A DNA stretch of 64,000 bases from Erinaceus europaeus (Eukaryota; Chordata; Mammalia; Eulipotyphla; Erinaceidae): NCBI RefSeq assembly GCF_950295315.1, contig NC_080168.1, forward strand, positions 2,486,573-2,550,572, given 5' to 3'. A program made the position numbers and the translations under genes. Under the pieces are notes generated by a model. The model saw only the letters and a program-made list of their open reading frames with translations, was not told the origin of the DNA and ran no database searches. Below are positions 21,500 to 33,677 of the stretch, piece by piece; the stretch's first letter is position 1; each line of letters starts with the position of its first letter.

Positions 21500-21787
21500 T
21501 TTTTGGCCATTAAAAAAAGGGGAAGATAGAGAAGCAGACAAGACACCAGTACTTCTAATCCACCACTCCCAGCAGCCAATTTCTTCTCTTTCCAATTTTT
21601 ATTCAATAGAGCAGAGAGAAATCGAGAGAGGATGGGGAGACAGAGAGGGAGAGAGAGATAAACCGCAGCAGATCTGCTTTGCTGCTCATGAAGTGAACCC
21701 TCTGCAGGTGGGGAGCTGGGGCTTGAACCCTGGTCCTTGGGTTTGGTAATATGTGCTCCTACCCGGTGCACTACTGCTTGGCCCCCA
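21500..21787 (-). repeat. SINE-B
   Basis: Antisense: CCCAGCAGCCAATTTCTTC, AATAGAGCAGAGAGAAATC, GGGGCTTGAACCCTGGTCC and head complement ending TGCTTGGCCCCC. Its far 3' end is replaced by other sequence. Third of the series. Confidence 0.8.
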
Positions 21788-21964
21788 TTTCTATTTCTAA
21801 TTTACTGGTGAGTTGGGGGAAATTAATTCCCTTTTCTGAGACTCAGTTCTGTCACAATAAAACAAAACTGTTTTCTTACTAGAGACTGTAAAACATTAAT
21901 CCCTCAATAAAGGAACAAAAATGTTTTTTTAAAAATCCAACCTTTTTCTTTGTCATCTAAAGGC

Positions 21965-22196
21965 ATGCCTTTCTTCCTCTCTCTCTCTCTGTTCCTTCTC
22001 CTTCCTTCCTCCCTCCCTCCCTTCTCTCTCTCTCCTTTCCTTCTCCTCCCTTTCCTTTCTCTCTCTCTCTCTCCCCCTCCCTCCCTCTCTCTCTTCTAAA
22101 TTTGTTCATTGAAAGAGAGAACCAGAGCATCACTCTGGCATATGGGATACTGGGGATCAAATGCTTTAGAATCAACTGTACCACCTCCCAGGCCAT
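21965..22196 (-). repeat. (CT)n tract plus SINE-D relic
   Basis: CT/CCTT-rich tract 21968-22096, then an old antisense SINE-D (GAGAACCAGAGCATCACTCT, TACTGGGGATCAAATGC, ACCACCTCCCAGGCC). Confidence 0.6.
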
Positions 22197-22199
22197 GAA

Positions 22200-22675
22200 A
22201 AAGGACTTTTATGATGTTTCAAATGTTCTCCCTGTGTCTTCAGATTTGGTGTTAGCTCCAGGTGGCTACTGAGACCTAGAAAATGTGCTCACATGACTAA
22301 AGAACCGTTTAACACTGAATTTCATTTCATTCAATTGCTTTCCATTGAAATAGCTGCAGACAGCACAGAGCTTTCATATTGAACAGAAAGAATGGTTTCA
22401 GATGGCCCTTGGAGTCCCTTCTTGTTGTAAAATTCTAAAATTCCATAGCCAGTGCTCAGACAAGATTGCTGATCTATCCTAAACTTTTCCTAGACGATTA
22501 TTCAGGCCTGGCCAGATGTAGGTGTGCTCTGAACCCTGAGCGAAGGAGAACCATGGCAGAGTCTACATTCTTTAAGAGGTTCGAGCCACCTGGGAGAGAA
22601 TCATCAGCTTCCCCAAACTGGAAGCTACTTTGGCTCTGGACTCCCAGGAGAATGGAATGTAGAAGGTAAGCCAGC
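22200..22675. other. Unassigned unique DNA
   Basis: No recognisable element. Frames are short and overlapping. Confidence 0.45.
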
Positions 22676-22677
22676 CT

Positions 22678-22882
22678 GGGGGGGGGGGGGGTAGGCAGGC
22701 AGTGGTGCGCCTGGTTAAACACACACATCACAGTGCACAAGGACCCAGGTTCAAGCCCTTGGTCCCCACCCGCAGGGGAAAAGCCTCACGAGTGGTGAAG
22801 CAAGGCTGCAGGTGTCTCTCTGTCTCTTTCCCTCTCTACCCCCTACCCTCTCTCAATTTCTCTCTGTTGCTATTAGTAACAA
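22678..22882 (+). repeat. SINE-C, sense
   Basis: After a G run (22678-22691): GGCAGTGGTGCGCCTGGTTAA, AGGTTCAAGCCCTTGG (B box), GTGGTGAAGCAAGGCTGCAG, CT-rich body, TCAATTTCTCTCTGTTGC. Complete except for a short tail. Confidence 0.9.
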
Positions 22883-22889
22883 AACTCTC

Positions 22890-24920
22890 CTATTCCATAA
22901 TCTAGCTCTCCGGCTTGCTGGGAATCACAGACATGTGTGAAACCAGTTCTGGCACATACAGGGCTGGGGTTTGAGCCCCATGAGTGAAAGTCCTGTGTTC
23001 TGAGCTAGTTGCAGGCTGTACTTCCCAGTCGCTGCTGGTGTGTGAGCTTCTGAGAAGCGGAGGCTTCCTGAGGGACGAAGGAGGGTGAGAGTCATGCACT
23101 TATTCTCACATCTCCTTTCCTGTGTGTGTGCTACCGGCTGGCCACACCTGCAGTATAGGGTGTACCTCACACCAGGCACCTCTCCTCACAACCCCCCCCC
23201 TTTTCTTGGGGAATAGGTTTCTTGATTGTCTCAGCATCCCTTTAAGCCAAGGAATGATAAAAGCACCCACTGTGATGTCCCCAGAAGCCGTGTGTCCCGT
23301 CTTTGCATTTGGCTAGCCCTCCACACCCCTTTGTACACAGTCTTTCATTGACCACCTTGACTGATGCCTCTGGGAATGTGTCATGTCCTCCTGGGCTTCC
23401 CAGAGAATGCAAGCACAATGCTCCCAGATGTGTACTCTTCACCTCCATTGTGCAAATGGGAACCAGAGAGGGTAGTATAATTGCTCTAGGCCACACAGCG
23501 ACCCACGAGCCCAGAAGACTGTAAACAGATGGTCTGAGTCCAGAAGCCCTGCTCTTCAGCCGTGTGCTATCCTGGCTCTTAGAGCTGGCTGTGCGGAGCT
23601 GGGCTGGGTGGGGGAAACGGTTCAGAGCTTGACCTCAGTCACCGTCAGCCACTTCCGTTCAAGATCCTTAGTTGCTCTAGTGGATCTGACTGGTCAGGGC
23701 CATAAAATACCAGGCGGACACCCTGTTTGAGGCAACACTGCGGTAAGATTGGGGAAAGGTGGGACAACAGTTTCTGTGGCTGGGAAGCCGGTTAAACAAG
23801 ACAAGCCCCAATTCATTCAGTGCGGCAGGGACTGACAGCTCTCCCTGGGTCATTCCAGTCTCGGCTGATGCTTTTGTCAATACGACAGACTGCCCAGAAC
23901 CACACAAGGTGTCTTATTCTGTCTGAGAACATTTCTCCCCCCCCCCCCCCCTTCTCTTTGGCCTCTCACAGGCTCTAGCTGGGAGTGACAGCAACCAGCC
24001 TGTAACTTCACTGACCTACTTCCCTGCTGGCTCTGCAGTCAGCTGCTCACGCACGATCCATTTTAACCAGCTTTCCAAGGTCAGGACTTTTCTATGCAGA
24101 GGTTGGTTTTCGCTTGACAAAAAGCCAGGTACCATCATCAGTTGTCCTGTTGACTCAGTTCTCAGTGTTCTCTTTCTAGAGCTGAGTGGGAGGAGGGGAG
24201 GCGGGGAGCGGGGAGTATGGGTGGGGCTGCTGTTTAGGACAGATCATAAATGGGTAAATGGGGTTGCTCTGAGCCTGCATTGGCCACTTGGCTTCTTCTT
24301 TGGGTGCTTAAAAGGCAGGTTTCCCATGATGAGGGAGCATGGAGGCTAGGCAGAAATGCCAAGAAATGCCCCCCCCAATAGTCCTCACACTGCCCCCTTT
24401 TTGTGTGTGGTATTGTGTGATGGGTGTTCCACTGTGTACTTTTCCACTTTTGTGAACAGACGATACAGAACCAGTCCTTCACAGACAGAAAAAAAAAAAA
24501 AAGAGCAATTGTTTTGTGTTTCTCTGATGGCACCTTTCATCTCCCAGAGCTTTGTGAGAAACTACATTCTCTCTGGCTGGATAAAGCGAAATTATATTCC
24601 ACAAGACAAAAAAGGGGAAACATTTTCTTGATGATTCTCTCTAAAGAAAAAGTCAGGGGAAAAATGCCACTCCCCCACTCCCACCCCCACTAATATTCAA
24701 AGACATTAGAACCTCCTTCAAAATGACCCCAAATTTCCTCTGCTACTCAGAATGCTCAAAGTGTTTGATCTTCAGGGAAACTTGTTATAGACTGGATTCC
24801 AGGAGCTCATTAGAAGGTAAAGAGGAGACCAAGTTTTCTCTGTTAACATCTTCATCATCTGCGGTCAGGCTCAGGCAATATTATGGAGAAGTTTATGACA
24901 CAGGCCTAGAGGTTTGACCT
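22890..24920. other. Unique-looking DNA with one MIR
   Basis: About 2 kb of unique sequence with C runs (23192-23202, 23935-23952) and a probable antisense MIR at 23438-23535 (GCAAATGGGAACCAGAGAGG, CCACACAGCGACCCACGAGC). No exon or gene could be supported, although several overlapping frames exist. Confidence 0.45.
23438..23535 (-). repeat. MIR
   Basis: Antisense core: CAAATGGGAACCAGAGAGGG, then TAGGCCACACAGCGACCCAC. Confidence 0.65.
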
Positions 24921-24924
24921 CAGC

Positions 24925-25110
24925 TTCTCCCTCTTTGCTGACTGCATGTGTTTTGGTAAGTGAGTTAACTGGCTGGGAGTCTCAGTTTCTCCATCTGGAG
25001 CATTAGAGATCATAATAGTAGTCTCCTCAGACGTTGCCAGAAGTGAGTGAAAGAAAGCATGAGATATGTTCAAAACAGTGCTTGGCAAGTATTTAGCTTC
25101 TAATCAACAC
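24925..25110 (+). repeat. MIR
   Basis: Sense MIR with GGTAAGTGAGTTAACTGGC, AGTCTCAGTTTCTCCATCTG, ATCATAATAGTAGTCTCC and CAAAACAGTGCTTGGCAAG. Most of the element is present in order. Confidence 0.85.
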
Positions 25111-25144
25111 TAACAATTATTATCCATGACAGAATGTGGGAAGA

Positions 25145-25198
25145 AACTGAGGGGAGAGAGAGAGAGAGGAAGAGAGAGAGAGAGAGAGAGAAAGAGGA
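25145..25198. repeat. (GA)n microsatellite
   Basis: GA dinucleotide run with a few A interruptions. The flank 25200-25905 has no recognised repeat apart from short A-rich tracts. Confidence 0.85.
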
Positions 25199-25919
25199 AT
25201 ATGTTTGTTTCTGTGTAAATGAATAAGAAAGGAGCTGAGGTGCTGGGGATGGGAGAGAGCCTGGACAAAAAATAAAAAAGAAAGAAACAAAAGGAAAATG
25301 GGGTAGTAAATATTCCAAAAAGGGCAAATGCTGCATTGTTATGGCTGGAGATACAAGATGCTTGATAAATTACTCAGGGAGATTAGTTCTTAGTTCTACG
25401 ACTGACTGAGAACCCCAAGGTATCGTCCCTGAACACACACTGCCATAGGAATGAGTGTAGCCCAGAAAAAAGGACTTCTCTCTAGGGCTAGTCATTTTAT
25501 TAACAAGACTTACAAGACAAAAAAATTAAAAAAAAAGAAAGAAAGATCAGTTCCAGATCTCATGGGGTAAGTTCAGGTGGGAAGCAGAACAGACAATGGG
25601 GTAAATGATTAAACATTTTAAACAAGGTAAGGTATGGGGACACATCTAAAGACAGTAGATTTAAACTCAGTATACGAATGACTGCTGAATATCAGTAACT
25701 CACTGGTACTTCTCTTGCATATCACAGGCTAAGACTTAAGTGTCTGGGGAGGCTGTGGTTACCCATGGACTACTGCTCATTAACTCCGCTCTGTTTGAAG
25801 ATAGCTTACTGGAAACACCGTCTTTCAGGAACTAGGTTAGACAGAAGCTGGAAGTTATGGACAACTGATACAAATGTTCCCCAACAGAAGTGACATCCAA
25901 ATGTCATCAAGACTGCTTC

Positions 25920-26208
25920 CTGGGGAGTCGGGCGGTAGCACAGCTGGTTAAGCGCAGGTGGGGCAAAGCACAAGGACCGGCATAAGGATCCCAGTTCAAG
26001 CCCCCAGCTCCCCACCTGCAGGGGAGTCGCTTCACATGTGGTAAAGCAGGTCTGCAGGTGTCTATCTTTCTCTCCCCCTCTCTGTCTTCCCCTCCTCTCT
26101 CCACTTCTCTCTGTCCTATCCAATAATGACGACAATAATAATTACAACAATAAAACAACAAGGGCAACAAAAGGGATAAATAAATAAATAAAGAAAGAAA
26201 CAAACAAA
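25920..26208 (+). repeat. SINE-A, sense, 11-bp TSD
   Basis: Complete from GGGAGTCGGGCGGTAGCAC to the A-rich tail after GGGCAACAAAAGGGA. Perfect duplication AAGACTGCTTC at 25909-25919 and 26209-26219. A good reference copy for the subfamily in this window. Confidence 0.97.
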
Positions 26209-26224
26209 AAGACTGCTTCTCTTT

Positions 26225-27028
26225 CTCTGTTGGATTTTGGTACAAGAAAGATGACAAGAAGAGACTAATTGCTTTCAGGCCACTGTCCTTGCTTGGACAG
26301 TGGCCCCTAGAGCCATGCACACAGTGTTTTGCTGGGAGCAAAGCTGCCGGAGTTGAGTTGAGACTGGCGGTCTCCTGAGGCTAGTGAGAGATATCCTGGG
26401 TCAACTCCTGAGGCTCTGTTTTCCACAATGACCTTCTGTCCTCCAAGAAATCCTCTGTCATCACACTTGGAGCTGGTCGCAGTCTAGGAGTGAAGCAGGT
26501 AGGCTACTGATGTCCATGGCCTCATGGCTAGGGAAGTCAGAAGGTTCTGACCTTGTTATTTTACTCCAAGGATGTTGCAAATACAAGAATACCTATAGCA
26601 TCACACCAATATTAATTGTTCATATTCAGAGGGAGACAAAAAAGAGGAAGAGGAAAACGAGCTTAAGAAAGCAGTGAAAGGCAGAGGAACAATAATGGTC
26701 TGTAAATACAGGCACAAACACATGAAGATAGAAAAATACAGTGACAACAGCATAGAGAAACTGGGGGATTTATAGAGACTCACACAAAGAGAGAGAAAGA
26801 CAGAGGGAAAAAAATAAAAACACACATGGAGGGAATATTTAGGTATGTGTACACACAAGTGAGCACACACACACATAACCAAGAAAACTAAAACTATTCT
26901 AGTATACTGAATGCCACATTTTGGGATGCCTCCAGATGAAATTCCTCTTGGGGGATCATACAGTTTTGATATATGTTCATGATCATAATAACAGAGTCAA
27001 AGTGTAAAATATTCTTCCCCTGATTCAT
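26225..27028. other. Unassigned unique DNA
   Basis: No named repeat. 26640-26880 is A- and purine-rich with short CACA runs. The minus-strand frame of 93 codons at 26601-26882 is low complexity (S/L/F/Y-rich) and not credible as a gene. Confidence 0.45.
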
Positions 27029-27042
27029 GGAAATTATTAGTT

Positions 27043-27306
27043 GGCCTCTAGGGCTATTGTTGGGGCTTGGTGCCAGCACTGTGAACCCACTGCTTCTGAT
27101 GGCCATTTTTTCCATTTCATTGCATAGGACAGAGAGAAATGGAGAGAGAAGGAGCAGATAGAGAGGAAGAGAGAAAGATAGACACCTGCAGACCTGCTTC
27201 ACCACTCTTGAAACATCACCCCTGCAGGCAGGGAGCTGGGGACTAGAACCTAGATCCTTGCAACAGTCCTTGTACTTCTTAACCGGGTGTGCCACCACCT
27301 GGCTCC
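27043..27306 (-). repeat. SINE-B with imperfect TSD
   Basis: Antisense from GGCCTCTAGGGCTATTGTTG to CACCACCTGGCTCCC. Flanks GAAATTATTAGTT (27030-27042) and GAAATGATTAATT (27309-27321) are probably a worn duplication. Confidence 0.88.
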
Positions 27307-27329
27307 CAGAAATGATTAATTTGATAGAA

Positions 27330-28247
27330 TATCCTTTGAGTACAGACACCTGTCCAATCAAAAACATCTTTCTTGGTTGGAGAAGGACTTTCTTAGAACC
27401 TTGTAGGTTTTTCTCCCTGAGGTGGGCGACATCCTGTTTCTAGAACCTTTTCATCCAAGGACACATTCCTGTTCCCTGCAGAGATTCCTGATGGGAAAAC
27501 AAGAGGAAGTTATTATTCCCTCCTCTCTAGGAAGCTGCAAGGTTGTGGGCATGGGGGCTGGCAGGCAGGGGGAATCAGGCCAGAGAACAAAGTGTCTGAA
27601 GCTGGAGGACACAGGGTAATGTGAGACTCATACAAAGCAGTGTCTTTATGATGATTTCAAGATCTCAAAACCCTTATGGTTTCTGAAATCCCAAGGAAAT
27701 GGGTCCGAAGACACAGAGAATGTAAACTAGATCTTTGAAATTCCCTTTGGTTATTCTCGGGAAACATATTTCTGCAGAAGTGCTTTTCGATTGACAAAAG
27801 CTCACTTTCATATTCACAATCTCACCCTGTCAAGACCTAGTCTAAAATCACCCTCAGAGAATATTGTGCAGGAACTTCTAAAAAAAGCCCCAATCCTCTC
27901 GATTTATGCATTTAATTTATTAGTTTTTTTTTATTGCAGAGTGTTCCTTTGTAAATATCCAAAGCACAGTTTTGAGTACCTATCACACTCTGCTAAATTA
28001 TGATATTGGAAAGTGCTTTTTTTTTTTTTTAATTTAGTGCTTGAAAATTCCCTTAGTTACTTTCAAGTTCCTTGTCTTTTGGAAATTTGTATAGAGTTTC
28101 CCTATCTACCCTCCCCCCTCCCTGCTAACCTCTTACTTTCTGCTTCCTTTGGAAACAGTTAATTAATTTCATTTCTCAAAGATGCTTTGTTTCCTTAAGT
28201 AGTTCAGTCTGGCTAGTCCTCCGCTGGGTATCACTTTTCTCCAGCAC

Positions 28248-28299
<52 letters not shown>

Positions 28300-29165
28300 G
28301 CAGCCCACTGTGGGGTAGATGTCTGGGTGGGATGAGACAGTTGCCTATAAGGTCAAGGTCTACAGGTATCACTCAGTTCTGAACACTCACTCCTGTTCTG
28401 AACACTACCCTGAACAGTGATGTGCTGCAGATACCAAGGCTTGCCCCTTGGGGGCCCCTTTGTCTACCCCATGAGGCCTTCCTCTGATTGGGGCTGGGTG
28501 GGAACCTCCCTGGCACTTTGGGTGGTTTGTAAGTAGGAAACAGGAGAGCTTGATGAATGAGACCACGGCAGTGCCTCTGGCAGGGAGTGAAGAGAGTAGG
28601 AGAATGCCCCCCCTCTGTCAGCCAACTGGACTGTGAGTAGGAGACAGAAACAAGAGTCAGTAACCAGACAGCAGACTAGAGAGGGATTAGTGCCCGTCGT
28701 TTGCAGGGTGACTGCCATGGGCTCAGCTGGAGTGTTGACGGCTCCGATTGATGACCCCAGAGCACACCAGTTGTGGATGTTTCTGGCTGGTTTCAAGGTA
28801 CTGGATCTGGATGGGTCCTGCCTCCCCCCCACCACATACACACAGGTATTACCTGCAGCAAGCGCTGGGGCAGGACAGCCCTCCACTCCACTAGACGAGA
28901 ACGTCAGGACCTACGCCCACCACTGTTATGCTGCTTTCTTTGCCTTCTCTTCCCAGTCATCTCTTCCACAGGGTTCTAAGTAATGGAGCTGGGAAAATGA
29001 CCTGTGAGAATTTGGTGTTTCTGTTGATGGTGTTGCCTTCTCTGACTCCCCATTTGGGGCTGGAAGCTAGAGTGCAGACACGGAAGGGAAAGCAAGATTC
29101 TGCAGGTGAGGACAACAGCCAAAAAGATCATTTTCACACTCCTGGGTAAGCTTTAGAAGTATCTG
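27330..29165. other. Unassigned unique DNA with (CA)n
   Basis: 1.8 kb with no repeat recognised except a (CA)n run at 28252-28294. Frames at 28464-28983 overlap on both strands and have no family resemblance. Confidence 0.5.
28252..28294. repeat. (CA)n microsatellite
   Basis: Pure CA run of about 21 units. Confidence 0.95.
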
Positions 29166-29322
29166 TGGGGCCTGGGGAGACAGCATATTGCTTCTGCAAA
29201 CAACTTTTATGCCTGAGGCTCCAAGGTCCCATGTTCAATCCTCAGCACCACCAGCAGACAGAACTGAGCAATGCTCTGGTCTCTCTCTTGTCTTTATCTC
29301 TCTCATTAAAATTAAATAATTA
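29166..29322 (+). repeat. SINE-D, sense
   Basis: GGGGCCTGGGGAGACAGCAT, TTTATGCCTGAGGCTCCAAG, ATGTTCAATCCTCAGCACC and tail ATTAAAATTAAATAA. Its tail received the family X copy that follows. Confidence 0.9.
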
Positions 29323-29845
29323 TGTTCACACATATCCATAAACTAGTGCAAAATATATACCTGAAAGCAGAAGTACATTAGAGTTTGCAGTGAGTACCCC
29401 ACAACACTTCATCTCCAAGGTTCCAACCTTTGGGTCCATGATTGTTCAACAATTTGTTTGGCTTTGTATGTTAACTCTCTTTTCAGCCACCAGATTCCAG
29501 ATGCCATCAGGATGCCAGCCAGGCTTCCCTGGACTGAAGACCCCACCAATGTGTCCTGGAGCTCAGCTTCCTCAGAGACACACCCTACTAGGGAAAGAGA
29601 GAGGCAGGCTGGGAGTATGGACCGACCAGTCAACGCCCAATTACAGAAGCCAGACCTTCTACCTTCTGCAACCCTCAATGACCCTGGGTCTATACTCCCA
29701 GAGGGATAGAGAATGGGAAAGCTATCAGGGGAGGGGGATGAGATATGGAGATTGGGTGATGGGAATTGTGTGGAGTTGTACCCCTCCTATCCTACGGTTT
29801 TGTTAATTTACCCTTTCTTAAATAAATAAATCAAAATAAAATAAA
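29323..29845 (+). mobile_element. Family X copy, sense, uninverted
   Basis: Runs from TGTTCACACATATCCATAAA through TTTGTTTGGCTTTGTATG, GTGTCCTGGAGCTCAGC and GTGTGGAGTTGTACCCCTCC to an A-rich tail. It shows the normal order of the two halves that are inverted at 6427-7281. It sits in a SINE-D tail: AAATAATTA recurs on both sides, a plausible TSD. No intact gene. Confidence 0.88.
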
Positions 29846-30479
29846 ATAATTACAAAACAGAAGTGCTGGTGGTTTTGGGAGGGGCAGATGGTGACTTTGT
29901 GCTGAGATGTGGGAAACTGATAGACTGATGGAGGTGCACAGAGGTCCAGTGTTGAAGTTGGTCATTTTGGCAAGTAGAGCTGCCATCTGTAGACTCACCT
30001 GGTAGCCTCAGAAGGGTGGCAGCTCCACTATAGAATCTGAAATGATAATTGTTTTTTTCAGGCCCCAAAGGAGGTAGCTTCTCTCACAGGGATGTTCCCT
30101 GGGTGAGATTGTATTGAGTTCAAGACTCTTTCTCACCTCCCATCTTTAGCCATTCTTGACTTGGCTTCCCCATGTCACAGGGAGCCAGACATTTGGGTAC
30201 TGCTGGGCTTTTTGGGGGAAGGGACCCACCTTCACTCAACCCCATTTAGGGGACGCCCAGAATGTCTCAAACCATGCCAGACAGGACTGGGCAAAGGCAC
30301 TCCTTGCCTTTCATGCTAAATTACCTTAATTATTTCCACCTGCGGCTGGAATGTGACTGTTTACTGGGCACAGAAGTGTTTGCAGCAGCTGTTTTGCTGC
30401 TGCTTGGTGGGTGCAAACATGTGCTTAGCCCTTTGAATGTGAACTACCACAATTCATGCCATTTCGTCCGCAGGTTCGG

Positions 30480-30945
30480 GAATGAGAAAGCTGACATTGT
30501 GACGCAGGGCAAAACGGAGGTGACATGCATCATCATCCAGATGAGTGAGGATGGGGGGCCTGGCTGGTAGAATGTGGCAGAAACGACAGTGCTGAGCCGA
30601 TGCTTCAGAAAGGGGAAGTAGTCTTCTCTTTGTATGTTTGGAAAATCTTGAGTTGCTGTGTGAGAGGTCAAGGAAAAGCTCCGTTGCTGGACTGGTTCTT
30701 TGTGCCAAGAGAGTCCAGTCTTCTGGTCAACCCAGCCAAGGTGCCAGACTGTTGGGTGAGCCATCTTGATGGTTGAAGCCCAGTTGATGGTCCAGATGGT
30801 GTCAGAGCCAGCTAACATCAATGGAATAAATGAATTGCCCCCATGAGCCCAATCAATGCACAGAACCATGAAAGGGAATAAAAGAATGATTGCTTTGAGC
30901 CACTAAGGTGTGTGCAACCACAGATAATGGAAACAGGAGACATAC
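30480..30945 (+). repeat. MaLR LTR (MLT1-like)
   Basis: GTGAGCCATCTTGATGGTTG, AGAGCCAGCTAACATC, GAATTGCCCCCATGAGCCCA, CACAGAACCATGAAAGGGA and TTTGAGCCACTAAGG match the typical 3' half of MLT1-type LTRs of ancient mammalian MaLR retrotransposons. The 5' limit is uncertain. No internal sequence. Confidence 0.65.
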
Positions 30946-30975
30946 TCTCCATAGATTATTTAACATTTCTTATTT

Positions 30976-31112
30976 ATTTATTGAATATATATATATATAT
31001 ATATATATACATAGAGAGAGAGAAAGAGAGAGAGAGGGAGAGAGGGAGAGAGAGAGAAGTTGAGAGGGAAAGAAGAGTGAGAGGGAGAGGGAGAGGGAAA
31101 GGGAAAGGGAAA

Positions 31113-31149
<37 letters not shown>

Positions 31150-31200
31150 AGAGGGAAAGAAGAGGGAGAGGGAAAGGGAGAAGGAGAGAGAGAGAGAGAA
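30976..31200. repeat. (AT)n and (GA)n compound repeat
   Basis: TA dinucleotides 30985-31008, then about 190 bp of GA-rich purines, almost free of pyrimidines. Grew from the tail side of the next SINE. Confidence 0.9.
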
Positions 31201-31320
31201 CTGAAGCACTGCTTCACCACTTGTGAAGCTTCCCCCTTCAGGTGGGGACCAGAGGCTTGAACCGGGTCCTTGCACGTGGTAACGGATGTGCTCAACCAAG
31301 TGCACCGCCACTCAGATCCT
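31190..31320 (-). repeat. SINE-C head
   Basis: Antisense: CTTCACCACTTGTGAAGCTT, GGCTTGAACCGGGTCC and CAACCAAGTGCACCGCC. The body has expanded into the adjoining (GA)n tract. Confidence 0.88.
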
Positions 31321-31344
31321 TTATGGATTCATTCACTACAGAGA

Positions 31345-31575
31345 CTGGTAGTTCATGAATCCAGGCCCAAAACTGGCCCACCACTTACTTTTATAAATAA
31401 AGCTTTATTGGAACACAGCTATGGCCGCGGTCGGTCTATGTGTTGCCTGTGGCTGCTTTCACCCTCCATTGACAAAGCTGATCAGCTGCAGTAGAGACCA
31501 CACAGTCTGCAAAGCCCCAAATGCTTATTCTTAGGTCCTTTACAGATGGTGTTTAATTGGCTGCCCCAGGAGCTA
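31345..31575 (-). mobile_element. hAT/Charlie-like DNA transposon relic
   Basis: AAATAAAGCTTTATTGGAAC, ACAGCTATGG, GTTGCCTGTGGCTGCTTTCA, AGAGACCACACAGTCTGCAA and GTCCTTTACAGATGG match a common non-autonomous mammalian MER1-group element in antisense. I do not trust my memory for the exact MER name. Non-coding. Confidence 0.6.
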
Positions 31576-31751
31576 CTATGCTAATCTACAGACAGGTGAA
31601 AAAAAAGAACTTGGTCATAAATATGCTGGAAATTCCTTCCCTGAAGAGGGTTCCAGAGGTGGATCGGGGCAAACGTAGTCAGTCTGCTCCAACTAGGAGA
31701 GAAGAAGGGCCTTGAAAAATGTTCCAATGACGTGTACACATGAGGCCTTGA

Positions 31752-32105
31752 TTTCTTTCTTTTTTCCTTTATTGGAGGGATTAAAGGTTCACAGTTGACA
31801 GTAAGTGCACTTGTTGATTCCTGTGTAACACTTCTTAGTTTTCCATGTAAAAATCGAAACTCCTACCTAGGTCCTCCAGCACCTGAGCACTCCCCCTGCC
31901 CCAGCCCCAGAGTCTTTGACTTTGGTGCAATACACCAACTGCAGTCCTGGTTCTGCTTTGTGTTTCTCCTTTCTGTTCTTATTTATTATTCAGCTTCTGT
32001 CTATGAGTGGGATCAGCCCATGTTTATCCTTCTTTCTGAAGGTCTCGGTTTTCTTACTGCTTTTTGGATCACTTTATTTGGAAAATGTCAATTTACAAAC
32101 TTCAC
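31752..32105 (-). repeat. L1 3' UTR/ORF2 end
   Basis: Antisense L1 3' end: TTTATTGGAGGGATTAAAGG, CCAGAGTCTTTGACTTTGGT, ATACACCAACTGCAGTCCTG, then TTCTGTCTATGAGTGGGATC, the decayed ORF2 terminus. Confidence 0.8.
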
Positions 32106-32134
32106 AGGAGTCTAGTTTCTTTTTTTTCCCCTCA

Positions 32135-32910
32135 TAGACATCCATCAACCAGACCTCATCTTCTGCCATAACAGACCGGGTCCCCACCCCTTTCAACTCT
32201 CTCCTACTTCTCCCTTTAGATCCTTGGATCTGTTGCAATAGACGACAGTGAATTAAAGATCCACTGACAACTTCCCCCTTCTTTATTTGTTTAGATCACT
32301 CCTACGAGTGAGAGCACCTGGTGCTTTCTCTTCTTCTGGTTTATGTCACATAACATGGTTCCTCCCAGGTCTATGGAAGTTAGAGCAAAAGAGAAAGTAT
32401 CACCATTTCTTATAGCTGAGACACATGCACACACTCCATGTCCTTAAACCTCCGGATTGCTTTCTAGATTTTGACTATTCCCAATAGCTTTGCAGTGAAC
32501 ATAGGTGTGCATAGATCCCTTTGGAAAAGGGATATATATATATATATATATATATTTGTCCTTTTTACAGATTCCCCAGGAGAGGAATTGCCAGATTCTG
32601 TGGTAGGCCCATGTTTAATTTTTAAAAAATATTTTATTTATTATGCTTATTTATTTATTACTGGATAAAGACAGAGGGAAATTGAGAGGGAAGGGGGAAG
32701 TAGAGAGAAAAAGATACCGAGAGACACCTGCAGCCCTGTTTCATCACTCATGAATCTTTTCCCCCACATGTGGGGACCAGGGCCTTGAACCTTCCTCCTT
32801 GCATACTGTAATGTGAGGACTTAACCAGGTGCACCACTGTCTGGAGCTTCTCCACTTTTGATTTTTTTTTTTTGAAAGATATCCAGAATATTTTCCACAG
32901 TGACTGTACC
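32135..32910 (-). repeat. Second L1 3' end, split by a SINE
   Basis: A different antisense L1: TTTATGTCACATAACATGG, CACCATTTCTTATAGCTGAG and GCAGTGAACATAGGTGTGC to about 32616; after the SINE-C it resumes near 32875 with ATTTTCCACAGTGACTGTAC. A (TA)n run sits at 32530-32554. Confidence 0.75.
32625..32852 (-). repeat. SINE-C nested in L1
   Basis: Antisense: ATTACTGGATAAAGACAGAG, ACACCTGCAGCCCTG, GGGCCTTGAACCTTCC and TTAACCAGGTGCACCACTGT. Confidence 0.88.
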
Positions 32911-33369
32911 GATGGGGCCCTGGGTTTTAATCCCCGGAACTCACAACGTGATTAATAAAATAAAGTAGAGTATTATACATGGGAGAGTGGTGTTCTGGGC
33001 TCTTCCAGTCTCATACTTGAAAAAAAAAATCTAAAATATTGCTGTGGTTTCCTTTCATGTGGCCACAGGCAAGCAAAATGTCAACAAAGTCACTCCTCTA
33101 ACCGCTTTAACTATTTTATTCCCCTGGAGGGCAGAGAGGGGGTGCCCAGAGCCCAGTTTACTGTCCAGCCAGGCCTGGAGTGGGTGTGATTGGATTAGTT
33201 TTTCCTCGTGATTCCCCTAAACGAGTGCAGGCGGAGGTGTGACCCTTTCCAAACTGCATCTGTTATCTGACTTAAGTCTGTGTGTCCTAAGACCCCAGTG
33301 GCCACATCAGAGGAGTGCTGATGGAAAAATGTGAGGCTTTGTAGTGAAAGAGAAAGAGAAGCACTCTGC

Positions 33370-33490
33370 ATTCTGGTTCCTGTGTTTGCTAGCCACGATT
33401 GGACTAATCTCGTCTGTGAAATGAGGCAACTAATGCCCAATTCAAAGGGCTGTTATGAGGATCCAGCGGAAGAATGTGCATGGATAATCC
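33370..33490 (+). repeat. MIR
   Basis: Sense: GTGTTTGCTAGCCACGATTG, TCGTCTGTGAAATGAGGCAA, GGGCTGTTATGAGGATCC. The order is that of the MIR core. Confidence 0.7.
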
Positions 33491-33677
33491 AAAGGGAAGG
33501 GCGTGCTCCCTACTAGGCTAGCTGTGTCACTTCCATGACTCTTTTTAATCAAATGGTCGGGGAGGGGGGCTCCAAGCAAACAGAATGGGCCCTTGTTACC
33601 TTTGCATCTCTCTGTTGTCTTGTCACTCATGGTGTATTTTGATCTGCCTTTTTCTCCAATCATTATGTTTGTTTCTA

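Noticed and set aside
25907..26341. 144-codon minus-strand frame
   Set aside because: Mostly the antisense translation of a SINE-A. The same words (RTERNGERRGRQRGGEKDRH) appear at every SINE-A, so it is not a gene family.
28464..28983. Overlapping frames of 140 and 116 codons
   Set aside because: Antiparallel shadows of each other in GC-richer unique DNA, with no recognised domain, splice sites or conservation evidence available.
30912..31311. 100-codon frames rich in R/E or L/S
   Set aside because: Products of the (AT)n/(GA)n compound repeat and a SINE body.
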